A DNA stretch of 64,000 bases from an uncultured Rubripirellula sp. (lineage in GTDB: Bacteria > Planctomycetota > Planctomycetia > Pirellulales > Pirellulaceae): the NCBI GenBank assembly GCA_938075415.1, contig CALJHC010000003.1, forward strand, positions 806,001 to 870,000, in the 5' to 3' direction. This document shows positions 27,406 to 36,076 of the stretch, piece by piece. The notes beneath the pieces are model-generated. The model did no database searches and was not told the DNA's origin. It saw only the letters and a program-made list of their open reading frames with translations. How positions within the stretch are numbered: position 1 is the stretch's first letter; each line of letters opens with the position of its first letter. The position numbers were made by a program, and so were the translations under genes.

Positions 27406-28611
27406 TTATTCCTGCATTTCCTTAATGGCGTCGGTCAAGGTGCCGTTAACGAGACCCAAACCACCTCGCCCACCAACCAAACGCGCCTTCACATCCTCTT
27501 GCACATCCTCCGCGGTAGATTCCCAGAAATTCTTGATATCGTCCCCTGATAACGGCTTCAAGGATCGGAAGAGTCGAAAACCGACCCCTCGAGCCGGATC
27601 ATTTGTGAACCACCATGGGCTTTTCGGAAAGTTGGGGTCGTCTTCTTTCCAAGCTTCATCATCTGATGCAAGACGCGAAGCACTTCGAAGTTGCTCTGCC
27701 TCCATTTCCCAGCTACCTCCTCGAGCGACAACAGGATAGGCCCACTCCGGCCAAATCACCATCTCCACAGCGCGGACAGGTTGGGAATCTGCAAATTTTG
27801 CATACCCGTCCTCCGAGTACTCGTTGACGGTGAGTTCCGCTACGTTGCCATGCATGTCGTGCAGACCAAACGCATTTGGCTTCTTACCGCCGACCAAAGG
27901 TGTTTCCAAGCCAGAATTATCAAAGGTCCAAGCGTAGTCATCGATCTTTTCAGCGTCATTTCCAAAACTGTAAGGTGCAGTCGTCCCAGCCCGAGCTGCG
28001 TACTCCCATTCAGCCTCTGTAGGCAATCGGTATTGACTCCCAGTAACGCGGCTCAGCCATTTTGTAAATTGCTGAGCTGAATACTGAGTCATCGTGACAG
28101 CAGGTTGACTATCTTCTTCACCAAATTCAAAAGTGAACGTGGGATCGTATAGCTCTGTCGGAGCCGTAATTGCGTCAACCTTATTTTTTTCTGTCACCTT
28201 TCGCTCACCACGCGATTCAAATTCCTTGAAGATCCCGTAAAGATACATGTACGGCTTGTATTGAGCCCAAGTGATCTCAGTCTTGCCAACCCACATTGGA
28301 TCCACGACCACTTTGATTTGTGGTCCCTCGTCATCAGCGCGACCAGGCTCATCATCAGGACTTCCCATCAGGTATTCCCCACCGGGAATGGGAATCATGT
28401 CCAGTTTTACATCCGTTCCGGGTATCAACATCGTGTAGGGAACCATGTAACCATCATCGATTTTCACAGACGGCCCGGCTTCAGGTTTCTCAATAGAAAT
28501 CCCTGTTTGTATAGAATTTGCATCTTCGCTCGAGTTCTCAGCCAATAACGAAGTTGTCGTGATTGAGATGGCAATAAATACGAGACAAATGGATGTGTAC
28601 TTCAATCTCAT
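27406..28611 (-). CDS. Secreted SUMF1/FGE-fold protein lacking active-site Cys
   Basis: From ATG 28611 (401 residues) the product has a signal peptide (LVFIAISITTTSLLA) and one FGE-sulfatase (SUMF1) domain: DMIPIPGGEYLMGSP, VGKTEITWAQYKPYM, YRLPTEAEWEYAARAGTTAPYSFGND, FGLHDMHGNVAELT and VARGGSWEMEAEQLRSASR to GVGFRLFR. Oxygen-dependent FGE uses two Cys just after RGGSW; here that stretch has none, so it is probably not a formylglycine generator despite a sulfatase 7 kb away. Catalytically different or a binding role is more likely. The longer frame starts at TTG with no signal peptide. Confidence 0.85.
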   Translation of the reverse strand: MRLKYTSICLVFIAISITTTSLLAENSSEDANSIQTGISIEKPEAGPSVKIDDGYMVPYTMLIPGTDVKLDMIPIPGGEYLMGSPDDEPGRADDEGPQIKVVVDPMWVGKTEITWAQYKPYMYLYGIFKEFESRGERKVTEKNKVDAITAPTELYDPTFTFEFGEEDSQPAVTMTQYSAQQFTKWLSRVTGSQYRLPTEAEWEYAARAGTTAPYSFGNDAEKIDDYAWTFDNSGLETPLVGGKKPNAFGLHDMHGNVAELTVNEYSEDGYAKFADSQPVRAVEMVIWPEWAYPVVARGGSWEMEAEQLRSASRLASDDEAWKEDDPNFPKSPWWFTNDPARGVGFRLFRSLKPLSGDDIKNFWESTAEDVQEDVKARLVGGRGGLGLVNGTLTDAIKEMQE

Positions 28612-28793
28612 CGAAGAAGGCTCTATCAGGAGTAATGGCAATCTCTTGGGTTACGAATCAGCTGACAAATCTGACCCTCAAATCAACAAGCAAATCCATG
28701 TGCGGGAGAAGCTTCATTGAGCGGATTTATCGCTGTTCATACTACCGGCAAGGAAGAAACAAACGTAATGGCGGGGCGCAGCATGATCATTGA

Positions 28794-28994
28794 TCACTGA
28801 GTCTTTATTCTATCGTCACCGATTAAAAATTGGGAGTCAGTTCTTGGTGAGCGATTCAAAATTGACATTCTCAACTGCATTACCCCATCCCTAAAAAGGG
28901 AAATATGTGAGTAATCCCCATGGTTTATTGGATCATCTAAAAAGACGCCAACGAGGGCATTTCCTTTCCCTTGACCTACTTCGAAGCCCCGCAT
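28794..28994 (-). CDS. Possible 66-residue protein
   Basis: ATG 28994 to TGA 28794 encodes a soluble, mixed-composition peptide (contains GQGKGNALVGVFLDDP and NHGDYSHISLFRDGV). No strong ribosome binding site, no recognised family; support is the intact frame in an otherwise empty 0.9-kb region. It may well be spurious. Confidence 0.25.
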   Translation of the reverse strand: MRGFEVGQGKGNALVGVFLDDPINHGDYSHISLFRDGVMQLRMSILNRSPRTDSQFLIGDDRIKTQ

Positions 28995-29040
28995 AACGAC
29001 CCACAAAAGGCAGAAAACATTGCATCAGTTTCGAATTTAA

Positions 29041-29205
29041 AAAAGAGGTCGTGTAGGTTACGCTCACCAACGACACCTTAGACATGCCCTGTCGCACCTT
29101 TAAGTTTCAACTAACGGTCGATGCATGGTTGCGGGTCGAACAACGCTCGCCTCACCTTGGGACGCGTGGGCATGTTGCCAGCCCAGCATCCATTAGTTTT
29201 CCAGA
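29041..29205. other. GC-richer island with interleaved complementary segments, candidate structured RNA
   Basis: ACATGCCC (29082-29089) is perfectly complementary to GGGCATGT (29168-29175), and AACTAACGG (29109-29117) pairs with CCATTAGTT (29190-29198), perfectly with one G-U if the minus strand is transcribed. The two helices interleave as in a pseudoknot. It does not match the conserved cores of tmRNA, SRP RNA or RNase P RNA that I can recall. Suggestive only. Confidence 0.2.
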
Positions 29206-29547
29206 TTTAAAACAATAGCAACTGAAGTGGCGATTCCGAGTCACCACCGTTGAAAAAAAATCTTCAAGCCAAGCAAAATCAGCCATGAACCATGAGACCA
29301 TTTTTCGCTTAGTTATTAATCCAATAGTGAATCATCTTCAGAAAATCCCCGGCTTGATACAAGAGAAACTATCGATCCGACAAACACCGAACAGCGAACA
29401 GCGTCCCTCTTAATCTCAAAGAGTGCAACTGCGAAAACGTTGCCAAAACCTTAGCCTGAATCCGAAACTCTATTCCGCTCTGAGGTGAAAGAGAGAAACG
29501 CAGCCAATGTCTGTACCTTGGATGCGATTAGTTGAACAAATGATCGA

Positions 29548-30963
29548 TTAGCGACCGTTGAGTTGCGAGGGGCGAGCTCCGAGCTTCACTCTTAAATCAA
29601 GCTCCTCCTCCTCACGCTCAACAAGAATTGAAACCTCAGCGCCAACGACAGCACTGCCAATCACTCTCATTAAGTGTGCCATATTCTGAATCGCTTCGCC
29701 ATTAACTGATCGTATTCGGTCTCCCGGACTCAATCCAGCTATAGCGGCCGGTGAAGAAGAATCAATCAAGAAATCGACTCGTGCACCCCGAAGTAGCGGA
29801 TCTTCTTTCGAATCGGGATCATAAAGAACGTCGTCCAAACTAACGCCAAGCCAACCTCTCTCGACACGGCCCGTGGTTCTTAACTGCATGTAAACTTGTT
29901 TGGCCACATTGCTTGGAATAGAAAAACTAACACCACGATAAGTATCTCCAACAATGGCCGTATTGATGCCGATCAACGCACCCCGCGCGTTCACCAACGG
30001 ACCTCCGCTGTTACCGGGATTCACAGCAACATCACTCTGCATAAAATCCTGATATTGAGTGCTCGCGCGTACCATTCGATGTTTACCACTAAGAATTCCG
30101 AATGTCACCGTACGATCTAAACCGAAAGGACTTCCAACCGCCCAAACGGGCGCCCCAACTCTGCTGCGATCACTATCTCCCCACGAAATTGGCATCAGGT
30201 TGATCGCTGCGATTTTCAAGAGCGCAAGATCGGTTAAGGCATCAGTGCCAATGACTTCAGCTGGTTGCTGTCGCCCATCACTTAAGGTCACTGTGATGGC
30301 TTTACCCTCAGAGATAACGTGCCGGTTGGTCAGGATATAGCCATCTTGATCAACCACCACACCACTGCCCTGATCCGTAGAAGGCATCCCACCAGATGAA
30401 AAAAAGCGACTTGTCAAAGCATCTTCAGAATTTGCTACCTGTCGCTCAACATCGATGTGTACAACGCTTGGACCAACTGCCGCGGTGACCATTTGATAGG
30501 CTTCACTCAAGGCATCGAGGGAAACATTACGCAAACCATCCCTTCCCGACTGATACTCGGCTCGCAATTCGCCACGGTGCCATGCGTAACGCATTTCCTC
30601 GACAATCTGCGGCACGACAAACCTCGCCGCCAAAAGCACCAGCGAAACGGTGGCCAATACCGCCAAGCTTTGAGTCAACGAATCGTGCTGCCGATTCGCG
30701 ACGACCGTTTTTGAAGAACTTAACGATCCAGATCCATCATCATGGACGTTTTCCCGAGGTGGAGCGAAATCGTTTCCCGAGACCTCTGGAGGCTTTTCAA
30801 TGTGATGGCTCTGCGCCGGTTCAGGCCCAAAATTATTCTTGAGGCTATCGTCCGCCCGAGGTGGAGTGTCAGGATCGGAAAAAGCGTTGATTTTTTTTAG
30901 GTTTCCACCGTCAGGACCTATTTTCTCGAACGGAACATCAGTTGGGCGAGAATCTTCATCCAT
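29548..30963 (-). CDS. HtrA/Deg-family membrane-anchored serine protease with PDZ domain
   Basis: From ATG 30963, chosen because GGGAGGT lies nine bases upstream, the product is 471 residues. A long Pro/Asp-rich cytoplasmic N-terminus (about 110 residues) precedes one membrane helix (LAVLATVSLVLLAARFVV). The S1C protease domain has GSGVVVDQDGYILTNRHVI (catalytic His), DALTDLALLKI (Asp) and NPGNSGGPLVNARG (Ser), then one PDZ domain (GWLGVSLDDV to LGARP) with AGLSPGDRIRSVNGE. The role is likely envelope protein quality control. A longer frame to TTG 31029 exists without a good binding site. Monocistronic. Confidence 0.93.
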   Translation of the reverse strand: MDEDSRPTDVPFEKIGPDGGNLKKINAFSDPDTPPRADDSLKNNFGPEPAQSHHIEKPPEVSGNDFAPPRENVHDDGSGSLSSSKTVVANRQHDSLTQSLAVLATVSLVLLAARFVVPQIVEEMRYAWHRGELRAEYQSGRDGLRNVSLDALSEAYQMVTAAVGPSVVHIDVERQVANSEDALTSRFFSSGGMPSTDQGSGVVVDQDGYILTNRHVISEGKAITVTLSDGRQQPAEVIGTDALTDLALLKIAAINLMPISWGDSDRSRVGAPVWAVGSPFGLDRTVTFGILSGKHRMVRASTQYQDFMQSDVAVNPGNSGGPLVNARGALIGINTAIVGDTYRGVSFSIPSNVAKQVYMQLRTTGRVERGWLGVSLDDVLYDPDSKEDPLLRGARVDFLIDSSSPAAIAGLSPGDRIRSVNGEAIQNMAHLMRVIGSAVVGAEVSILVEREEEELDLRVKLGARPSQLNGR

Positions 30964-31305
30964 CACTCGTACACCTCCCAAGCTGCGATTCCTATTCATT
31001 TCAGTGCCAAAGATTCTGGCACTCCTCAAGTCTATTCATTGTAGGAACTTGTTAAGAAACTTGTACTAATTTCCAGACGCTGGCTTCCGAAAAGAACTGA
31101 AACCTGAGTCCATCCCCATTTCCAGCTGAAGGAATCATTTACGCATCGATTTCGTAAAAACCCCACAAAACACTCATTTCTTCAGACAACACCCTCATGA
31201 AAAGCCGACGCCTTGATGGCGAAGGCATCGTGCCTCCATTCGCAATTGCGAGTAAATTAATTTGCGATTGTCCCCCACAAAAAAAACCAATTAACGAAAA
31301 AGTAC

Positions 31306-32601
31306 ATGATGTCCGAGTCTTCCCGCGAAAGCATTTACCAGGCACTTGCATCGATTCGGCTTGTCGATCCACACACACACATCAATCCACATTCTCCAGC
31401 ATCGACCACGCTGGCGGATCTATTGGGTTATCACTACTACACCGAACTGGCACATTCGGCAGGGATGGCAAAGAAAGAAATCGAGGAAGAGGATATTCAC
31501 CCTCGCGACCTGGTTGGTCGGCTTATTCAAAATCTTGGTCCACTTGAAAACACGGCTCAGTACCAATGGCTGGTTGAAATCTGTCGCAAGTTCTTCAATT
31601 TTGAAGGTGACCGTATCGATGAATCAAATTGGGAAACTCTCTACGATGTCGCGGAATCAAAGATGTCGGCCGCGGATTGGTCAATGACCGTGTTGGACCA
31701 AAGTAATGTTCAAGCTGTATTTCTGACAAACGAGTTTGATGATGCCCTGACAGGATTCGACACCGACACTTATATCCCATGCTTACGAACAGACGACCTG
31801 GTGTTCCATTTAGGCAAAGACTCCGTTCGAGAACGCCTACAATTCTGCACAGAGATATCGATCGATGGCTCACTAACAAACCTTCGAAACGCTCTTGATC
31901 AGCGTTTCGAACACTTCATCAAAAACGGCGCTCGCGCTTGCGCAATTTCACTCCCGCCCACTTTTGAGCCAAAATGCGTCAGCGATGGGCGAGCAGAAGT
32001 TGCCTTAGCGGACGTCCTGACAAATGGGCTCAATGCTGATCCGGCTAATCAAATTACACTTTCAAATCGAGTTTTCTGGACACTCGCGGAACTCTGTGAC
32101 CACCATGGAATCCCCTTTGATCTAATGATTGGAGTTAACCGGGGGGTCTATGCCGACGGGGTGTACCAGGGACAAGACCTCTACGACAGTCGCGTTTCCC
32201 TCATACAGTACAAAGAACTATTTAACGCTTTTCCAAAAGTCAATTTTCCAATCTCTGTCTTGGCGAGTGTCACCAACCAAGAATTAGTGAGCTATTCATG
32301 GATTTTCCCGAACGTGATCACAAATGGTCACTGGTGGTATAGCAACACACCATCATTTATCTCGCGAGACGCTGCAGCCAGACTGGAAGCAGTGCCACGA
32401 ACAAAACAAATCGGCTACTACAGCGATGCCTACAAACTTGAATTTGTTCATCCAAAATTTGACATGTATCGTCGAATTTTGGCGAAAACACTCGCCGAAC
32501 AATTTGTCTCACAAAATGGCTGGAGCGAAGAGCGGGCCGTTGAACTTGGTAGACAAGTTTTAAAAGACAATGTTGATCGCATTTTCCCCAAACCGTCATG
32601 A
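31306..32601 (+). CDS. Uronate (glucuronate) isomerase-like amidohydrolase
   Basis: A 431-residue TIM-barrel protein of the UxaC branch of the amidohydrolase superfamily. RLVDPHTHINPHSP holds the HxH metal motif at residues 23-25; NGHWWYSNTPSFISRDAAARLEAVP and KQIGYYSDAYKLEFVHPKFDMYRRILAKTLAEQFV near the C-terminus match UxaC-type sequences. It is shorter than standard UxaC (about 470) and no uronate catabolic genes adjoin, so the true substrate may differ. Two ATGs in tandem start the frame. The stop overlaps the next small ORF region closely. Confidence 0.7.
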   Translation: MMSESSRESIYQALASIRLVDPHTHINPHSPASTTLADLLGYHYYTELAHSAGMAKKEIEEEDIHPRDLVGRLIQNLGPLENTAQYQWLVEICRKFFNFEGDRIDESNWETLYDVAESKMSAADWSMTVLDQSNVQAVFLTNEFDDALTGFDTDTYIPCLRTDDLVFHLGKDSVRERLQFCTEISIDGSLTNLRNALDQRFEHFIKNGARACAISLPPTFEPKCVSDGRAEVALADVLTNGLNADPANQITLSNRVFWTLAELCDHHGIPFDLMIGVNRGVYADGVYQGQDLYDSRVSLIQYKELFNAFPKVNFPISVLASVTNQELVSYSWIFPNVITNGHWWYSNTPSFISRDAAARLEAVPRTKQIGYYSDAYKLEFVHPKFDMYRRILAKTLAEQFVSQNGWSEERAVELGRQVLKDNVDRIFPKPS

Positions 32602-32605
32602 AAAG

Positions 32606-32941
32606 ATGAACCGACCAGCATCAGCTAAGCCGACTCCCAATGACCCATTGCCGAGTTCTGAGGAAATCAACTCCCTGCAGATTCGTGATGTCGAAATCAT
32701 CGACCGCACCGGATCGCTAGAAACCGATACTGAAACTGACGCAGCTGATGCCACGCAAGAATCCTCACTTGATGTGGGTAACCTGCTCGAAAAACCAAAT
32801 CAGGGCGACGACCTAAAGCCAATATTAGAAGATGGCTCGTCTCTCGTGCCGGCAGACCAAAGGCCGCAACTCGAACGAGACCCGAAAACAGGAGAACTTG
32901 TTTTCAAACCCTCAAAAGCGAACCAATCAAAAAGTGAATGA
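32606..32941 (+). CDS. Small acidic, disordered protein
   Basis: ATG 32606 lies four bases after the uronate isomerase stop, so translation could be coupled. The 111-residue product is highly acidic and low complexity (Asp, Glu, Ser, Pro, Thr), e.g. ETDTETDAADATQE and a lysine-containing end FKPSKANQSK, without membrane segments or cysteines. No family recognised. The frame begins 12 codons earlier at TTG 32570 inside the isomerase gene; the ATG is preferred. Confidence 0.5.
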   Translation: MNRPASAKPTPNDPLPSSEEINSLQIRDVEIIDRTGSLETDTETDAADATQESSLDVGNLLEKPNQGDDLKPILEDGSSLVPADQRPQLERDPKTGELVFKPSKANQSKSE

Positions 32942-33116
32942 TCACCATCAACCAAGCCAAAAACCTTCGAGTGATCTGATTATTAGCAAAGTGCAGCGGT
33001 GCGAAAATTGAATCCACCACAAACTTGGCTTTGCCGGCCAAGTTCTTTATCGAGGGCAAGCTAATTCACCAGAGTTAATCGGATCCTGACTCAGCGATCT
33101 AGCCCTCACCGGATCA

Positions 33117-34709
33117 TTACTCTGCAGCACCTCGCGTTGCCTTTTCAGCAATGATGCGATTGATCGCATTTAACATCGCGAGAATGGTACTCTCCACGCT
33201 GTCAGTGCTGACGCCAACGCCGCGATAACTCCTTCCTTCGTGCTCAACCTCAAGGTTCACTTCGCCGATCGCATCTCGACCAAGTGTGGCACTACGAACA
33301 CGAAAGTCTTTACAGACCACCTCAATGCCGACAATCTTTTCAACCGCCCAAAAGGCTGCATCTATCGGACCATCCCCTTGCTGTACCACCTCTGAGAATT
33401 CTTGTTCACCATGCCGAAGTGTTAACTCGACGCTTGGAGAATGTGATTTACCACTCTTGACAACGTAGTCGACAAGAATCCATTTCTCCTCGACATTGCC
33501 GCTAATCTGATGCTGCACTAGGGCAATGATGTCTCCATCATAAATTTCTTTCTTTTTGTCGGCCAATAACTTGAATTGTGCAAAGACGTCCTGTAGCTGC
33601 TCCCCAGTGAGTGTAAACCCTAGGGTCTTTGCTCGATCAGCAAGCGCAGCCCGTCCACTGTGCTTTCCAAGCACCAAATCTGTCTTGCAAAAGCCAACTT
33701 CTTCGGGCAGCATGATTTCGTAGGTGCTACGTTCCTTTAGTATTCCATCTTGGTGAATCCCCGCTTCATGAGCGAATGCATTGCGTCCGACAATGGCCTT
33801 GTTACGTTGGACTTGCATTCCCGTTGTTTTTGAAACGAGGCGACTCGCCGGAACAAGTTTTCGAGAATCAATCGACGTGGTGCAATCATAAAAATCAGCG
33901 CGAGTTTTCATTGCCATCACCACCTCTTCTAAGGCAGCATTACCCGCTCGCTCACCAATTCCGTTTATCGTGCATTCAATTTGTCCCGCGCCAGCAGCCA
34001 CTGCGGACAGACTATTTGCAACGGCAAGACCTAGGTCGTCATGACAATGTGTGCTCAGTATCGCCTTATCCATATTGGGCACACGATTACGCAGCATCTC
34101 AAAACGATCATAAATCTCGCTGGGTGTCGCGTATCCCACCGTATCAGGAATGTTGATCGTGGTTGCCCCAGCATCAATCGCCGCTTCCACAACGCGGCAT
34201 AAAAAGTCGTATTCAGTTCGACAAGCATCCTCCGGTGAAAACTCAATATCATCGCAGTACCCGGAGGCTCGCCTGACTCCTTCAACCGTCCGTTTCAGAA
34301 TCTCGTCTGGAGTCATCCTGAGCTTGAATTCGCGGTGTATGGCGCTGGTCGCGAGGAACACATGAATTCTTGAACTTGATGCATATTTCACCGCTTCCCA
34401 CGCAGCATCAATATCCTTGTCATTACACCTAGCCAATCCACAAATTGTTGCTCCCTGAATTGTCTTCGCTATTTGCTTAACCGATTCAAAGTCACCAGGG
34501 GATGCGATGGGAAATCCAGCCTCGATTACATCAACCCCCATCTCGGCCAACAATTGCGCAACTTTGAGCTTCTCGTTTAGATTCATACTTGCACCCGGTG
34601 ACTGCTCACCGTCGCGAAGCGTTGTGTCAAAAATCTTGATAGCTCGAGGCTTATTCACGGCAGACTCACTCGTTAAAGAACAACTAACAGGCGTGTGGGT
34701 AATGGACAT
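33117..34709 (-). CDS. leuA: 2-isopropylmalate synthase
   Basis: LeuA (530 residues from ATG 34709) condenses acetyl-CoA with 2-oxoisovalerate, the first committed step to leucine. [24 protein letters not shown] near 30, [15 protein letters not shown] near 180, [24 protein letters not shown] (metal His residues) near 215 and [18 protein letters not shown] near 245 belong to the catalytic barrel. The C-terminal regulatory domain that binds leucine ([21 protein letters not shown]) is complete. It is preceded by a leader ORF and terminator arranged as an attenuator. The TTG ten codons earlier is less likely. Confidence 0.96.
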   Translation of the reverse strand: MSITHTPVSCSLTSESAVNKPRAIKIFDTTLRDGEQSPGASMNLNEKLKVAQLLAEMGVDVIEAGFPIASPGDFESVKQIAKTIQGATICGLARCNDKDIDAAWEAVKYASSSRIHVFLATSAIHREFKLRMTPDEILKRTVEGVRRASGYCDDIEFSPEDACRTEYDFLCRVVEAAIDAGATTINIPDTVGYATPSEIYDRFEMLRNRVPNMDKAILSTHCHDDLGLAVANSLSAVAAGAGQIECTINGIGERAGNAALEEVVMAMKTRADFYDCTTSIDSRKLVPASRLVSKTTGMQVQRNKAIVGRNAFAHEAGIHQDGILKERSTYEIMLPEEVGFCKTDLVLGKHSGRAALADRAKTLGFTLTGEQLQDVFAQFKLLADKKKEIYDGDIIALVQHQISGNVEEKWILVDYVVKSGKSHSPSVELTLRHGEQEFSEVVQQGDGPIDAAFWAVEKIVGIEVVCKDFRVRSATLGRDAIGEVNLEVEHEGRSYRGVGVSTDSVESTILAMLNAINRIIAEKATRGAAE

Positions 34710-34759
34710 CTGAAAAGCTAGGATATTGATTCCATTCAATGAACCTTTAAATCATAAAA

Positions 34760-34795
34760 CAAAAAAACCCAAGTCGCGTGAGGGCGACTCGGGTT
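34760..34795 (-). terminator. Intrinsic terminator (attenuator) in the leuA leader
   Basis: On the minus strand AACCCGAGTCGC (34795-34784) pairs with GCGACTTGGGTT (34777-34766), 12 bp with one G-U, loop CCTCAC, followed by seven T. It lies 50 bp before the leuA ATG and 164 bp after the flhB stop. It may end flagellar transcripts as well as act as the leucine attenuator. Confidence 0.88.
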
Positions 34796-34844
34796 CGTTG
34801 TTTTCTTTGGACGCTCTTTCTCTCGAAATCGCTCGAAACCCTCA

Positions 34845-34901
34845 TCACCGGCTGCTTTCTAGCAGCAATCGAACTTCGAGCAGGAGGTGAGAGGGTGGCA
34901 T
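34845..34901 (-). CDS. leuL: Putative leucine leader peptide of leuA
   Basis: ATG 34901 to TGA 34845 encodes MPPSHLLLEVRLLLESSR: six leucines in 18 residues, in two runs of three (CTC CTG CTC and TTG CTG CTA). AGGA lies seven bases before the ATG. The stop is 49 bp upstream of the intrinsic terminator that precedes leuA. Codons 3-6 (CCCTCTCACC, 34895-34886) can pair with GGTGATGAGGG at the stop codon (34849-34839), and the GAGGGTTTCG stretch starting there can pair with CGAACCC of the terminator's 5' arm. This is the layout of a ribosome-mediated transcription attenuator. The symbol is by analogy with enteric leuL; no homology is claimed. Confidence 0.7.
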   Translation of the reverse strand: MPPSHLLLEVRLLLESSR

Positions 34902-34907
34902 GGCATC

Positions 34908-34937
34908 ATCCTAGGCTGAAAGTCGGCTCAAAGTCAA
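34908..34937 (-). promoter_or_regulatory. Candidate sigma-70 promoter for leuL-leuA
   Basis: TTGACT (34937-34932), 18-bp spacer, TAGGAT (34913-34908). The -10 overlaps the AGGA proposed as ribosome binding site and would start transcription about at the leader ATG, so either the leader is leaderless or the true promoter lies further upstream in flhB. Confidence 0.3.
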
Positions 34938-34958
34938 CGGTTCGTGCAGTATTTTCCA

Positions 34959-36047
34959 CTAACTCGATAAATCTTTGGTTCTTAACAGCTGCTGCCCATG
35001 CAGTCGACAAACACACCCAAAAACTTCTGAGACTGCTAAATAATGCTCACGAGGAATTTCAGTTACCGGTTTCGCTATTCGATATAGGGCTCTCGCTAGA
35101 GGCTTTCGTTCCACGACGACCACCCCGTTTTCCAATGCCATTCTTCGGATAATCTGAGCCAAATCCCCTGAGCCTTTCGCCACTAGTTTTGGCGTTTGCA
35201 TTGTGGCGGGATCGTACCTGATCGCAACAGCGTATTCAGAGGGATTAGTCACCACCACTTGGGCAGATTGGACCTCCGTTGCAATCCTCTGCATCATCAA
35301 CTGTCGCTGCACAGACTTCCGACGTGACACAACTTGAGCGTCCCCCTCCGTTTCCCGCAACTCATCTCGCATCTCCTTATCAGTCATCATCAGATCACGC
35401 TCATGTTTCCATCGCTGAAACAGATATTCAAATAGACCCATGATAAGCAGAGCAATTCCAATCCACATGCAAGTCCTTGTTAAACACTCAAACAAGACAA
35501 CCGAAATTCGTTCGATACTCAATCCGCCTAAACTCAGAAGTGTTTCCTGATCATGTTGCATGGAAAAGAATGCGACCGTCACGGTCACCAGGATTTTAAA
35601 AACCCCAAATGCCAATCTCGCCGCGCCTTGAAGGGAAATGACTCGTGCGAAACCCGATATCGGATTGAGATTGCTGAGCTTTGGATTGATCTTCTTGGCA
35701 GAGAAAATCAATCCCGTCTGCATGACATTCGCTAAGACACCGAAGACCAACAGGCTTAATATTACTGGCATTACGATCAATGCATACTTAAATACTGCAC
35801 TGACCAACCATCTTGTCATCTGATTCTGATCGGTTAATCGCAGACTTGTTTGAGATAAAGATTCTGTTAACCAAGTGGCCAATTTTTCAACGATTGGACC
35901 ACCAAACATCCACAGAGATGTAACCGCAACGATCAACATAATCGCTGATGTCAAATCTTGACTTCTAACGACCTGTCCTTCTTGCCTAGCTCTCCGACGT
36001 CGTCTCTCCGTCGCAAAGTGCTTCTTGTCTACATCAGCATCTGTCAT
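34959..36047 (-). CDS. flhB: Flagellar export switch protein FlhB
   Basis: FlhB (362 residues) sits in the export gate and switches substrate specificity by self-cleavage. KKHFATERRRRRARQEGQVVRSQDLT precedes four membrane helices; the linker (FQRWKHERDLMMTDKEMRDELRETEGD) and the C-terminal domain follow. The cleavage site, normally NPTH, reads NPSE here (VVVTNPSEYAVAIRYDP, near residue 270): the scissile Asn-Pro is kept but Thr and His are replaced. Last gene of the fliP-Q-R-flhB set, 29 bp downstream of fliR. Confidence 0.95.
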   Translation of the reverse strand: MTDADVDKKHFATERRRRRARQEGQVVRSQDLTSAIMLIVAVTSLWMFGGPIVEKLATWLTESLSQTSLRLTDQNQMTRWLVSAVFKYALIVMPVILSLLVFGVLANVMQTGLIFSAKKINPKLSNLNPISGFARVISLQGAARLAFGVFKILVTVTVAFFSMQHDQETLLSLGGLSIERISVVLFECLTRTCMWIGIALLIMGLFEYLFQRWKHERDLMMTDKEMRDELRETEGDAQVVSRRKSVQRQLMMQRIATEVQSAQVVVTNPSEYAVAIRYDPATMQTPKLVAKGSGDLAQIIRRMALENGVVVVERKPLARALYRIAKPVTEIPREHYLAVSEVFGCVCRLHGQQLLRTKDLSS

Positions 36048-36076
36048 GGCTCAACGGTTTTCCGCCGTTCCTTTTG

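Larger units (their letters stand above)
28642..29547. other. 0.9-kb intergenic region, mostly non-coding
   Basis: Largely AT-rich, containing a possible 66-residue minus-strand ORF (28794-28994) and a distinctly GC-richer island at 29041-29205 with long-range complementarity. Nothing else recognised on either strand. Confidence 0.5.

Noticed and set aside
19226..28611. Idea that the SUMF1-fold protein activates the nearby sulfatase
   Set aside because: It lacks the FGE cysteines and the genes are 7 kb apart with unrelated genes between.
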